From: Comamonas serinivorans
GTDB lineage: Bacteria; Pseudomonadota; Gammaproteobacteria; Burkholderiales; Burkholderiaceae_C
Direction of reading: 5' to 3'
DNA: 64,000 nt
NCBI RefSeq assembly: GCF_002158865.1
Contig: NZ_CP021455.1
Location: forward strand, 992,001 to 1,056,000
The position numbers and the translations under genes are program-made. This document shows, piece after piece, positions 25,549 to 33,554 of this stretch (position 1 is the stretch's first letter; every line of letters starts with the position of its first letter). Under the pieces are notes generated by a model that searched no databases, had not been told where the DNA came from, and saw only the letters and a program-made list of their open reading frames with translations.

Positions 25549-26239
25549 ATGTTTTGTGTTTGAGGCGACCGGTCGTGGCGTGCAGCGCTTCGGTTTCGGT
25601 CCGGTACTGCACCAGCTCGCGCCCATCTTGTATGGCGCGTTGCTGCTGGCCGGGCTGGCGGCGCAGGTCCCGCAGTGGTCGTCCGTGCCTGGTGATGCGG
25701 CCGAGCCGATGCCGTCTGGCACTGAAGGACTGTCATCCAGCCCATGGGTTCAAACGTCCGGGTGGCCATTGTTGAGGCCACCCCGTGCCACAGCGCTGGA
25801 CTTGCTGCAGCTTCAAGGTGGCGCGCAGTCCCGATCACCGTGGCGGGCCGGCGTCCTTGGCCATTCAGCGACGGCCGGCACCCGACATGCGCCTGGGCGT
25901 TGTGCGCCGGGTGTGCGATGGACATGCGCGGTTGCGCGACGTCGAGGCCCGCGCCAGAAACACCCAGGGCCTCTTGCGAGGCCCTGGGGGATGGTGTGCC
26001 TGTGACGCTGGCTTGCTGCGCAAGACACGCAGCCCGGGGCACGCAGCTCGGGGCACGCAGCCCGGGGCACGCAGCCCGGGCGCGTGGCGGGTGAGGGCGC
26101 TGCGGGCCGCGATGGCTCGCCGCTCCGCGGCCTGTGGCCGGTGCCTGCGCTCCCCTGCGCTGCGCGCAGGGTCCGCTGCCCCGACGCCGGGCGCCCCCAG
26201 GGGGCTGGCCTTGCTTGGGAGCTGCCCTTCGCTGCAGGA
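25549..26239. other. Gene-poor interval with a 14-nt tandem repeat
   Basis: No gene is convincing in these 690 nt; open frames on both strands are compositionally biased. At 26026-26080 there are four head-to-tail copies of a 14-nt unit CACGCAGCCCGGGG, with one mismatch and the last copy one base short. Confidence 0.5.
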
Positions 26240-26566
26240 TCAGTTGCCGTACAGGCGATCCAGCGTGGCGCCCGAATGCGCCGGGGCGGCGCCTTGTACG
26301 GCCCCTTGCTGCAGGGCGGCTGGCATGGCTTGGTTGGGCTTGGTGTAACCCAGGTTCACGTAGTCCAGCCCGCCGGCTTGCTTGAAGGCTTCGTAGTCCT
26401 GCATGACCTGAGCCCGGGTGAGCTGGGCCGAACCGCTGGCATGGGCATGGGGTGCCACGATGTTGTTCTGGCCATGCTGATGCACGGGCTGGGCCAGCAC
26501 GGCGGTCGGCAGGGCAAAGCCGGCGAGGGCGAGGGTGCAGCCAATGGCAACGGTTTTCATGGTCAT
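26240..26566 (-). CDS. Small exported protein, DUF4148-like
   Basis: A 108-residue protein with a clear signal peptide (MKTVAIGCTLALAGFALP, cleavage probably after VLA). The short mature part contains SAQLTRAQVMQDYEAFKQAGG, which resembles the LTRAQV-type motif of DUF4148 proteins abundant in Burkholderiales. These are small periplasmic proteins of unknown role. The gene stands alone, with gene-poor stretches on both sides, and has its own AGGAGATGACC leader region. Confidence 0.7.
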   Translation of the reverse strand: MTMKTVAIGCTLALAGFALPTAVLAQPVHQHGQNNIVAPHAHASGSAQLTRAQVMQDYEAFKQAGGLDYVNLGYTKPNQAMPAALQQGAVQGAAPAHSGATLDRLYGN

Positions 26567-27140
26567 CTCCTGTGTTGAATGTGTGGGGTGAGCCCCCGCG
26601 TGTGGAGGCGTCGTGAGGCGCCAGCGGGAAGTGACAAATCTATGAAAAACGTGCCCTGCCGTGTCTTAACGACACATGACCAAATGGCAAGGTTGACGTC
26701 ATGGGGGGCGTGGGTGCGGCCCGGCCTGCAAGGGCTCGGAAGGGCATCGGCTGGCGCGTGGTCGCGGTGCCGAGGGCAGACGGCTTGATGCGTCCAGAGC
26801 TGCTGGCGCTCGCGCGAGCCCAACCTGTTCGCACAGGCGAATGCCTACGGGCCAGCGGGGATGCGTCACGCCCGCCATGGCAGGTGGCCGACGCGCTCGG
26901 CGCGTCAGGCGCCATCCGCGTGAACTCAGCCCGTTCGCGTGTGCCAAGGTCTGCGGGCCCGGGCGCATCCGAAACGCCAGGGCCAAACCGTCGCCACGTC
27001 CCGTGATCGGCTTTGGCCGCGCCACGCCGTTGCCGCCGCGCAGGCCAAGTCCGCACACCGTCTGCTCAGGGGCTTTGCAAGCGACCGGTTTGGTGGGACA
27101 GTGCGGGCCTTTCACCGCCCGCGACCGATTCCCCACCACG
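26567..27140. other. Gene-poor intergenic region
   Basis: I find no supported gene, RNA or repeat in these 574 nt. It carries the promoter of the small exported protein on one side and that of the PaiB-like gene on the other. Confidence 0.4.
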
Positions 27141-27761
27141 ATGTACACCCCCACGCACTTCGCCGAAACCCGGCCGGATGAACTGGCCCGCATCCTCCGC
27201 GCCCATCCCCTGGGCGTGCTGGTCACCCACGGCCCGGAGGGGCTGGACGCCGACCACCTGCCGTTCGAATACGACCCTGAGCCCGGGCCGCACGGCGTGC
27301 TCACGGCGCACGTGGCGCGCGCCAACCCCGTCTGGCAGCGCAGCGCCGGCAGCCCGGTGATGGTGGTGTTCCGGGGCGCGCAGGCCTACGTCTCGCCCAA
27401 CGGGTATCCCAGCAAGCACGAGACACATCGGCAGGTGCCCACCTGGAACTACGAGGTCGTGCACGCGCATGGCGTGCTCACCGTGCGCGACGACGAGCGC
27501 TTTGTGCGCGGCATGGTCGGCCGCCTGACGCGCCGGCACGAAGCCAGCCAAACCAAACCCTGGAAGATGTCGGACGCCCCGCCCGACTACATCCGCGACA
27601 TGCTGGCCCACATCGTCGGCATCGAGATCGCGGTCACCGCGCTCGTGGGCAAGCGCAAGCTCAGCCAGAACAAAGACCGCCGCGACCGCGAGGGCGCGGC
27701 CGACGCCCTGCACGCCAGCGGCCACGCCGAACTCGCGCAGCGCATGCGCGAGCAGGCATGA
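27141..27761 (+). CDS. FMN-binding negative transcriptional regulator (PaiB-like)
   Basis: A 206-residue protein of the PaiB family, split-barrel flavin-binding proteins first described as negative regulators of sporulation and protease genes in Bacillus. The family start MYTPTHFAETRPDELARIL is exact in style, followed by LGVLVTHGPEGLDADHLPF, PVMVVFRGAQAYVSPNGYPS, VPTWNYEVVHAHG and the C-terminal GIEIAVTALVGKRKLSQN. Whether it regulates genes or acts as a flavin enzyme in proteobacteria is unclear. The antibiotic-monooxygenase-fold gene starts 20 nt downstream, suggesting a two-gene unit. Confidence 0.9.
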   Translation: MYTPTHFAETRPDELARILRAHPLGVLVTHGPEGLDADHLPFEYDPEPGPHGVLTAHVARANPVWQRSAGSPVMVVFRGAQAYVSPNGYPSKHETHRQVPTWNYEVVHAHGVLTVRDDERFVRGMVGRLTRRHEASQTKPWKMSDAPPDYIRDMLAHIVGIEIAVTALVGKRKLSQNKDRRDREGAADALHASGHAELAQRMREQA

Positions 27762-27781
27762 ATCCTTGACCACGCCTCGCC

Positions 27782-28126
27782 ATGTCCACCTGCTACACCT
27801 CGACCTTCACCTTTGCCCTGCGTGACGTGGGCGACGAGTTTCACCAGCTCGACCAGACCATTGCCCAGGCCGCCCGGGCCATTCCCGGTTACCTGGGTGA
27901 AGAAGCCTGGGAGAACCCCGCGACCGGGCTCATGGCCAACGTGTACTACTGGCGCAGCCTGGAAGCCCTGGAAACGCTGATGCGCCACCCAGCCCATGTC
28001 GAGGCGAAGCGGCGCCAGGCCGAGTGGCTGAACGGCTACCACGTGGTCATCGCCCAGGTGGTGGGCTCGCATGGCGATGGCGGTGTCGCCCATCCGTTGG
28101 GCACGGTGGCACTGCCCGGGCGCTGA
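27782..28126 (+). CDS. Antibiotic biosynthesis monooxygenase (ABM) fold protein
   Basis: A 114-residue protein with a single ferredoxin-like ABM unit. The core is FTFALRDVGDEFHQLDQTIA, then AIPGYLGEEAWENPATGLMANVYYWRSLEALETLMRHPAHVEAKR, read in separate blocks, typical of small heme-degrading or quinol-oxidising monooxygenases and of proteins with no known activity. It is probably cotranscribed with the PaiB-like flavoprotein upstream, so a flavin- or redox-linked role is plausible but unproven. Confidence 0.8.
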   Translation: MSTCYTSTFTFALRDVGDEFHQLDQTIAQAARAIPGYLGEEAWENPATGLMANVYYWRSLEALETLMRHPAHVEAKRRQAEWLNGYHVVIAQVVGSHGDGGVAHPLGTVALPGR

Positions 28127-28245
28127 CGTTGGCGCGGGATGCCTTTGGCCTCGCAGTGCACAACACGCGGGTGGGGCGTGTACGCCGGCATGGTGTCGCG
28201 TAGCGTGGGCAACGCCCCCAGGCGCTTGCAGTGCCACCGTCTCCG

Positions 28246-28453
28246 CTGGTCGAACACCACGCTGACGCATCGCCAACACGGCCATCGCCTGTGCACGCGC
28301 TTCGGCCACGCTCATCAGCGGCCAGTAACCCAGATTGACCCGGAACTGCTTGCCGCCCACGCTCGTGGCGACCCGGAATGTGCGCTTTCTGGGGTTCATT
28401 CGCACCACAAAGCCCGACAGCATTCGGTTGCGCAACAGGCTGCCGTCCCTCAA
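28246..28453 (-). pseudogene. N-terminal remnant of a tyrosine integrase
   Basis: About 70 codons match the N-terminal arm-binding part of phage-type tyrosine recombinases: GFVVRMNPRKRTFRVATSV, then FRVNLGYWPLMSVAEARAQA. After about codon 70 the frame loses all similarity, and no catalytic domain follows. Upstream, an in-frame TGA separates a MSIVLITDA-like beginning. It marks an older insertion on the opposite side of ychF from the present island. It is not the same gene type as the island integrase, whose N-terminus differs. Confidence 0.65.
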
Positions 28454-28665
28454 GCTGCTGGGACGCAGTCAGGCATCGGTGATCAGTACAATTGACATCA
28501 GTTTTTCAGTGGCAAAACGCGGACCCAAGCCGCTCCCGCTGACCCATTTCCACCCCATCTCTTGAACGACCCTGGCTCGCTGCATTCAGGCGCAGCGCCG
28601 GCACCTCGATGACGCCCATGTTGGGCCAGGTGGTGCACAAAGGGTTGATTCACAAAGGAATTTCG

Positions 28666-29757
28666 ATGAGCCTCCAATGCGGCATCGTTGGCTTGCCCAA
28701 CGTCGGCAAGTCCACGCTGTTCAACGCCCTGACCAAGGCGGGCATCGCTGCCGAGAACTACCCCTTCTGCACCATCGAGCCCAACACGGGTGTGGTCGAG
28801 GTGCCGGACCCGCGCCTGCAGCAGCTGGCCGACATCGTGCAGCCCGAGCGCATCCTGCCGGCCATCGTCGAGTTCGTCGACATCGCGGGCCTGGTGGCCG
28901 GTGCCAGCACGGGCGAAGGCCTGGGCAACAAGTTCCTGGCCCACATCCGCGAGACCGACGCCACCGTCAACGTGGTGCGCTGCTTCGAAGACCCCAACGT
29001 GATCCACGTGGCCGGTCGTGTCGACCCGATCGCCGACATCGAGGTCATCCAGACCGAGCTGTGCCTGGCTGACCTGGCCACGGTCGAGAAGGCCTTGCAC
29101 CGCCACACCAAGGTCGCGCGCTCGGGCGACAAGGACGCGCAGAAACTCGTGGGCCTGCTGGAGCGTTGCCAGGCGGCGTTGAACGAGAACATCCCGGTGC
29201 GGACGCTGGACTTCACCAAGGAAGAGCGCCCGCTGGTCAAGACCTTCAGCCTGATCACGGCCAAGCCGGCCATGTTCGTGGCCAACGTGGCCGAAGACGG
29301 CTTCGAGAACAACCCCTTCCTGGATCGCCTGACCGAGTATGCGACCAAGCAGGGCGCGCCCGTGGTCGCCATCTGCGCCAAGATCGAGGCCGAGCTGTCC
29401 GAGATGGACGACGAGGACAAGAAGATGTTCCTGGCCGAGATCGGCCAGGAGGAGCCGGGCCTGAACCGCCTGATCCGCGCCGCCTACAAGCTCTTGGGCC
29501 TGCAGACCTACTTCACGGCCGGCGTGAAGGAAGTGCGTGCCTGGACCATCCACATCGGCGACACCGGCCCGCAGGCGGCCGGCGTGATCCACGGCGACTT
29601 CGAGAAGGGCTACATCCGCGCCCAGACCATCGCGTTCGATGACTACATCGCCTACAAGGGCGAGCAGGGCGCCAAGGACGCCGGCAAGATGCGCGCCGAA
29701 GGCAAGGACTACGTCGTCAAGGATGGTGACGTGATGAACTTCCTGTTCAACGTCTGA
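28666..29757 (+). CDS. ychF: Redox-regulated ATPase YchF
   Basis: A 363-residue Obg-family P-loop protein that prefers ATP to GTP and associates with ribosomes; in E. coli it is linked to oxidative-stress response and translation. G1 is GLPNVGKSTLF near the N-terminus, G3 is DIAGLVAGAS, and the G4 position carries the non-canonical motif of YchF rather than NKxD. The TGS-like C-terminal domain includes TAGVKEVRAWTIHIGDTG and GFEKGYIRAQT-type residues. The ATG at 28666 gives the family length exactly. A rho-independent terminator lies 59 nt downstream. Confidence 0.96.
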   Translation: MSLQCGIVGLPNVGKSTLFNALTKAGIAAENYPFCTIEPNTGVVEVPDPRLQQLADIVQPERILPAIVEFVDIAGLVAGASTGEGLGNKFLAHIRETDATVNVVRCFEDPNVIHVAGRVDPIADIEVIQTELCLADLATVEKALHRHTKVARSGDKDAQKLVGLLERCQAALNENIPVRTLDFTKEERPLVKTFSLITAKPAMFVANVAEDGFENNPFLDRLTEYATKQGAPVVAICAKIEAELSEMDDEDKKMFLAEIGQEEPGLNRLIRAAYKLLGLQTYFTAGVKEVRAWTIHIGDTGPQAAGVIHGDFEKGYIRAQTIAFDDYIAYKGEQGAKDAGKMRAEGKDYVVKDGDVMNFLFNV

Positions 29758-29815
29758 GCCAATCAAGCTCTTTCTAGAGGTTTCACAAGATTGCATTGAG
29801 ACCAGAAACAGCGCG

Positions 29816-29840
29816 AAAACCCCGGATTTCCCGGGGTTTT
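29816..29840 (+). terminator. Rho-independent terminator of ychF
   Basis: A 10-bp perfect stem (AAAACCCCGG with CCGGGGTTTT, 5-nt loop ATTTC) continues into TTC ATTT. It ends the ychF transcript and sits just left of the island, so it is probably the last clearly chromosomal feature on this side. Confidence 0.85.
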
Positions 29841-29971
29841 TCATTTCAAGAAACCTCTTGCAATGACCTGGGCTTGCCAGCGCAAAGTGCCTACGTCGGT
29901 GTATATGACAGATAGACTGATGCCTTGGAGGTGTATATGATCGTGATGTCACCCACTGATCCCATGCTGCC

Positions 29972-31159
29972 GTGCTCACTGATGCCCACTGCCGTGCTGC
30001 CAAACCGAAGGAGCAGCTTTACCGCCTGAACGACTTTCGCGGTCTCTACCTCGAAGTCAAACCCAATGGCGTCAAGGCTTGGCGCTACCGCTTCAAACTT
30101 GCGGGCAAGGGGTCATGGTTCGCGCTTGGCGACTACCCCAGTGTCAGCCTCGCAGAAGCTAGGGATAAGTGCGAAGAGGCGCGGAAGCTGGTCAAACAGG
30201 GCATCAACCCCGTTCAGAACAGACAGGTCGAACGGATCAAGCGAGAACAGGACTCTGCCAACACATTCGAGGCGGTGGCTAAAGAATGGCTGGCCTTGAA
30301 GGACTGGGAGGAAGTCACCAAACGCCGCAGGCTGGACATGCTGCAACGGGTGGTCTTTCCCTCTATCGGCAAGATGCCCGTGCGGCAAATCACGCCTGCA
30401 CACGTCCTAGACATCCTCAGCAAGACGGCGAAGCGCGGCGCGCCGACCGTGGCTGCCGAAGCCAAGCGCACCATGTCCGGCATTTTCGAGCTGGCGGTTG
30501 CCACCTTGCGGGCAGATAACGATCCTGTCTGGCCCGTCCGCAAGGCGTTACCCGCCAACAAGACACAACACAAGACCGCGCTGACCACGGCGCAGATCGG
30601 CAAGTTGCTCACGGACTTCGACAACCACCGTTGCGGCTATCAGGTGAATTTCTGCATCCAATTGATGTGGTGGACGCTCGCTCGCCCAGGCGAGGCTGCG
30701 GAGGCAGAATGGGCCGAGTTCGATCTCGACAAGGCGCTATGGTGCATCCCCGCTCGCCGCATGAAGGCTCGACGCGAACACGTGGTGCCGTTGCCACGAC
30801 AAGCCGTAGAAATGCTGCGTCGATTGCACGCTATCAGCGGCGACCGGATGCATATTTTCCCCGGCCGGGATGACCGCAACAAACCGATGTCTGCGCATTC
30901 AATCCGGCAGGCGCTCAAAGCGCTTGGCTGGAGCGGCACCTACAGCCCACACGGCACGAGAACGACGGGCAGCACCCGCCTGAATGAAATGGGCTACCGT
31001 CCCGACGCCATTGAAGCCCAGCTTGCCCACGCCGAGCCGAATTCTGTGCGCCGGACGTACAACCATGCCACCTATCTCGACGAGAGGCGCGAGATGATGC
31101 AGGCGTGGGCGGACAAGCTCGAACTCTGGAAGCGGGAGGCGCTCAATGGCAAGAACTAA
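29972..31159 (+). CDS. Tyrosine-type site-specific integrase
   Basis: A 395-residue integrase with the common three-part layout: an N-terminal arm-binding DUF4102-like region (KPKEQLYRLNDFRGLYLEV, WRYRFKLAGKGSWFALGDYP), a central SAM-like core-binding domain, and the catalytic domain. Catalytic residues seen are R238 (LARPGEAAEAEW), H327 and R330 (SPHGTRTTGSTRLNEMGY), the histidine in AQLAHAEPNSVRR and nucleophile Y363. The start is a GTG at 29972; an ATG 8 nt upstream is out of frame. It is the left-end gene of the island and should mediate its integration and excision. Confidence 0.9.
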   Translation: MLTDAHCRAAKPKEQLYRLNDFRGLYLEVKPNGVKAWRYRFKLAGKGSWFALGDYPSVSLAEARDKCEEARKLVKQGINPVQNRQVERIKREQDSANTFEAVAKEWLALKDWEEVTKRRRLDMLQRVVFPSIGKMPVRQITPAHVLDILSKTAKRGAPTVAAEAKRTMSGIFELAVATLRADNDPVWPVRKALPANKTQHKTALTTAQIGKLLTDFDNHRCGYQVNFCIQLMWWTLARPGEAAEAEWAEFDLDKALWCIPARRMKARREHVVPLPRQAVEMLRRLHAISGDRMHIFPGRDDRNKPMSAHSIRQALKALGWSGTYSPHGTRTTGSTRLNEMGYRPDAIEAQLAHAEPNSVRRTYNHATYLDERREMMQAWADKLELWKREALNGKN

Positions 31160-31874
31160 GGGTCAGCAAGCCGTCGACCAGAGAGAGCGGCGACAGCTCC
31201 GCTTCAGCCTGCTGAAGGAAATCTTGCGCTGCGAGTCAGTGCGCGCCCTGTCCAGCGATCACAAAAAGCTGCTTTTCCGGCTTCTGTCGAACGGCTGGAG
31301 CATCACCGATACGCCGCCCGATACTTCGCGCATCCGAGCGCTTGAAAAGGTAGCGTCCGACGCTCGTCGGCTACGCGGCGCACTCAACAGTCTTGAGGCA
31401 AAGGACGCCGCCAGCCTGGACAGCAACTACCGGCAAACCATTCCGCTCTCTACGCGACTGCTCGCACTGGAAGAGTTGGAGCATGATGCCGCCGCGCTGG
31501 CTCAGGTTATCAAGGGCGAACAGGCAGACATCTCCCGATTGCGGCAAAAGCGCACAGCGGCGCAGTTGGTGAAAACGCTTTGCATGTTTGGAATCCCATG
31601 CAGCACCCGCAACGATCATGATGTAGACGCTCGCAACGTGACAACCGCGATGCGCTGCGTGATGTTCTCCATGCTGGAAGCAGGTTCGAAGAACCTGAGC
31701 TGGAGCACTACCGCGTCCATCATCAAGCTGGGTATCCGGGTCCAGACAGACCCAAGCGAGAACAGAGTGCTGCCACTTGAAGGACTCCAGGCAGTTACGC
31801 AGGCGGGTGAGGATGCACTTCGCCTGTTCATGCTTGAGGAACCGCTATGGAACGGCATCAGGCTGGAGACATGA
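31146..31874 (+). CDS. Unknown island protein downstream of integrase
   Basis: A 242-residue protein I do not recognise. It is rich in charged residues, with long predicted helices (RERRQLRFSLLKEILRCES; ALEELEHDAAALAQVI) that could form a coiled coil around residues 65-140. There is no signal peptide or membrane segment. It overlaps the integrase by 14 nt, so it is translationally coupled to it and may be a recombination accessory or a carrier-specific factor; that is inference from position only. Confidence 0.6.
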   Translation: MARTKGQQAVDQRERRQLRFSLLKEILRCESVRALSSDHKKLLFRLLSNGWSITDTPPDTSRIRALEKVASDARRLRGALNSLEAKDAASLDSNYRQTIPLSTRLLALEELEHDAAALAQVIKGEQADISRLRQKRTAAQLVKTLCMFGIPCSTRNDHDVDARNVTTAMRCVMFSMLEAGSKNLSWSTTASIIKLGIRVQTDPSENRVLPLEGLQAVTQAGEDALRLFMLEEPLWNGIRLET

Positions 31875-31945
31875 GGCAGGGCTTTCCGCGGCATCGTATT
31901 GGCCTTATCATCTTGAAAATTAGCGGATAGGGAAAAGCGGTCTTC

Positions 31946-32524
31946 ATGCAAATACGGGTGCAGACCTACAAAGGCAAAGATGGGCGGATTAGGCAGGGCA
32001 AGACCGTCTCCCTGCTGCGGTATGCCTATGATCCTGAGAAACGGCGCTCAAAGCAGGTCGTCATTGGTACGCTGGATCGTTGGGCAACAGAGTTACCGCC
32101 AGAACTCGACAGCCTGCTCACTGATGCGGAGCATCACGAGTTCAAGGAGTGGATTGCTGAGCGGGATCAGCAGCGTCAGGAACTCGCGCAGCGCCATCAT
32201 TTGCTGCATGCCGCAGAGCACATGGGATGGGCCGCAAAGGCGCTTCTGGCCGGGGCGGACCCAGTGCGGCCCGAGCGGATTTGGGAGGCTCTGGACGTGC
32301 TGGCAAAGGCGCTTGAGAAAGCAGGTTACCCAAGGCCAAGCAGAGGGCGTGGGCGTCCATCGAAAGACGAAACCCCAACCCCGGATGATCTGGTTGTAAG
32401 TCTTTACGATGATCCGATGCTGGCGGCAGAGATAGAAGATGCGCAAGAGCGGGTGGCGGCGTTGCCAAACTTCATCCCGCTCCCCCCGGCAGCACGAAAG
32501 GGGAAAGGGTCAGATGGCCCGTAA
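31946..32524 (+). CDS. Unknown island protein
   Basis: A 192-residue protein I do not recognise. The N-terminal 50 residues (MQIRVQTYKGKDGRIRQGKT, then LLRYAYDPEKRRSKQVVIGT) resemble the short beta-rich N-termini of some transposases and phage-type proteins. The middle is helical and charged, and the C-terminus is basic and proline-rich (PPAARKGKG). It lies between the integrase pair and the ATPase/protease pair, 71 nt after the preceding gene and 37 nt before the ATPase gene. Confidence 0.55.
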   Translation: MQIRVQTYKGKDGRIRQGKTVSLLRYAYDPEKRRSKQVVIGTLDRWATELPPELDSLLTDAEHHEFKEWIAERDQQRQELAQRHHLLHAAEHMGWAAKALLAGADPVRPERIWEALDVLAKALEKAGYPRPSRGRGRPSKDETPTPDDLVVSLYDDPMLAAEIEDAQERVAALPNFIPLPPAARKGKGSDGP

Positions 32525-32561
32525 TGCGTTAGGATTATGAGATAAGAGTATTGGTGAAAAA

Positions 32562-33545
32562 ATGGCCACAGCCGAGCAAATTAAAGCACTTTTAAGAAGC
32601 CATGCTGATCGGGACGATCAGCGCTTCTACGCTACGGCTTTGCAGGTCGCAGCTCAAGAGGCTCGCCAAGGCCATCGTAAACTGGCCAGCGATATCAAGG
32701 AGATGGTTGAAAAATCCCAAGTTAATAGCAACTTGGGGCTCGCGCCGGTAAAACCAACGCCACTTGTTCAGCAACCCAAAGGCGATTTAAGGGGATTGCT
32801 TGAGCTTACGCACTCGACAGTAAGAATTGGCGAACTGGTCCTCGGTGCCGAGGTTCTGGAGCGCCTCCATCGCGTACTGCTTGAACAACGACAAAAAGAT
32901 CGCCTTTCCCAATTTGGATTGCTCCCGAGACGCAAGCTCCTGTTCACCGGACCGCCAGGAACGGGAAAGACAATGTCTGCCTCTGTGCTTGCGACAGAGC
33001 TGAAGCTACCGCTCTATACGATTGTTCTTGATAGTTTGATTACTAGGTTCATGGGGGAAACCGCAGCAAAGCTGCGACTTGTCTTTGATCACATCAAGCA
33101 AACTCGGGCGGTCTATCTCTTCGACGAGTTCGATGCCATCGGTACCCAGCGCGGAGCGCAAAACGATGTAGGGGAAATTCGGCGCGTTTTGAACTCGTTT
33201 CTTCTTTTCGTGGAGCAGGACGACTCCGAAAGCATTATCGTCGCCGCGACCAACCATCCCGAGCTTCTAGACAAGGCGCTTTATCGCAGATTTGACGACA
33301 TCATTCGGTTTGAGAAGCCGTGCGATGACCAAATTCAGAAGATTATCGAGAACCGACTGGCCATGTTCGAGACCCGATCTCTTGCTTGGAATGAGGTTAC
33401 TGCGGCAGCTCACGGCCTGAGCGCTGCGGAAGTGACACGAGCCTGCGAAGATGCGGCGAAAGAGGCGGTTCTTCATCATGACAAGAAACTCTCTACCACG
33501 CTTGTATTGAAGGCGATTGAGCAACGTCAAGCTGGCAAAGAATAA
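32562..33545 (+). CDS. AAA+ ATPase paired with subtilisin-like protease
   Basis: A 327-residue single-domain AAA+ ATPase. Walker A is GPPGTGKT (130-137), Walker B is VYLFDEFDAIG with D188-E189, sensor 1 is IIVAATNHPELL, and the arginine finger region is LYRRFDDIIRF. The first 100 residues are helical and would form the partner- or substrate-binding part, as in ClpX/FtsH-like or CbbX-like ATPases. The protease gene starts 9 nt after its stop, so the two are coupled. I infer an unfoldase or activator acting with that protease, most probably in defence. Confidence 0.88.
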   Translation: MATAEQIKALLRSHADRDDQRFYATALQVAAQEARQGHRKLASDIKEMVEKSQVNSNLGLAPVKPTPLVQQPKGDLRGLLELTHSTVRIGELVLGAEVLERLHRVLLEQRQKDRLSQFGLLPRRKLLFTGPPGTGKTMSASVLATELKLPLYTIVLDSLITRFMGETAAKLRLVFDHIKQTRAVYLFDEFDAIGTQRGAQNDVGEIRRVLNSFLLFVEQDDSESIIVAATNHPELLDKALYRRFDDIIRFEKPCDDQIQKIIENRLAMFETRSLAWNEVTAAAHGLSAAEVTRACEDAAKEAVLHHDKKLSTTLVLKAIEQRQAGKE

Positions 33546-33554
33546 GGAGTGGTT

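Noticed and set aside
29840..29972. tRNA gene as island insertion site
   Set aside because: No cloverleaf, anticodon stem or CCA-type 3' end could be read here or at the right border.
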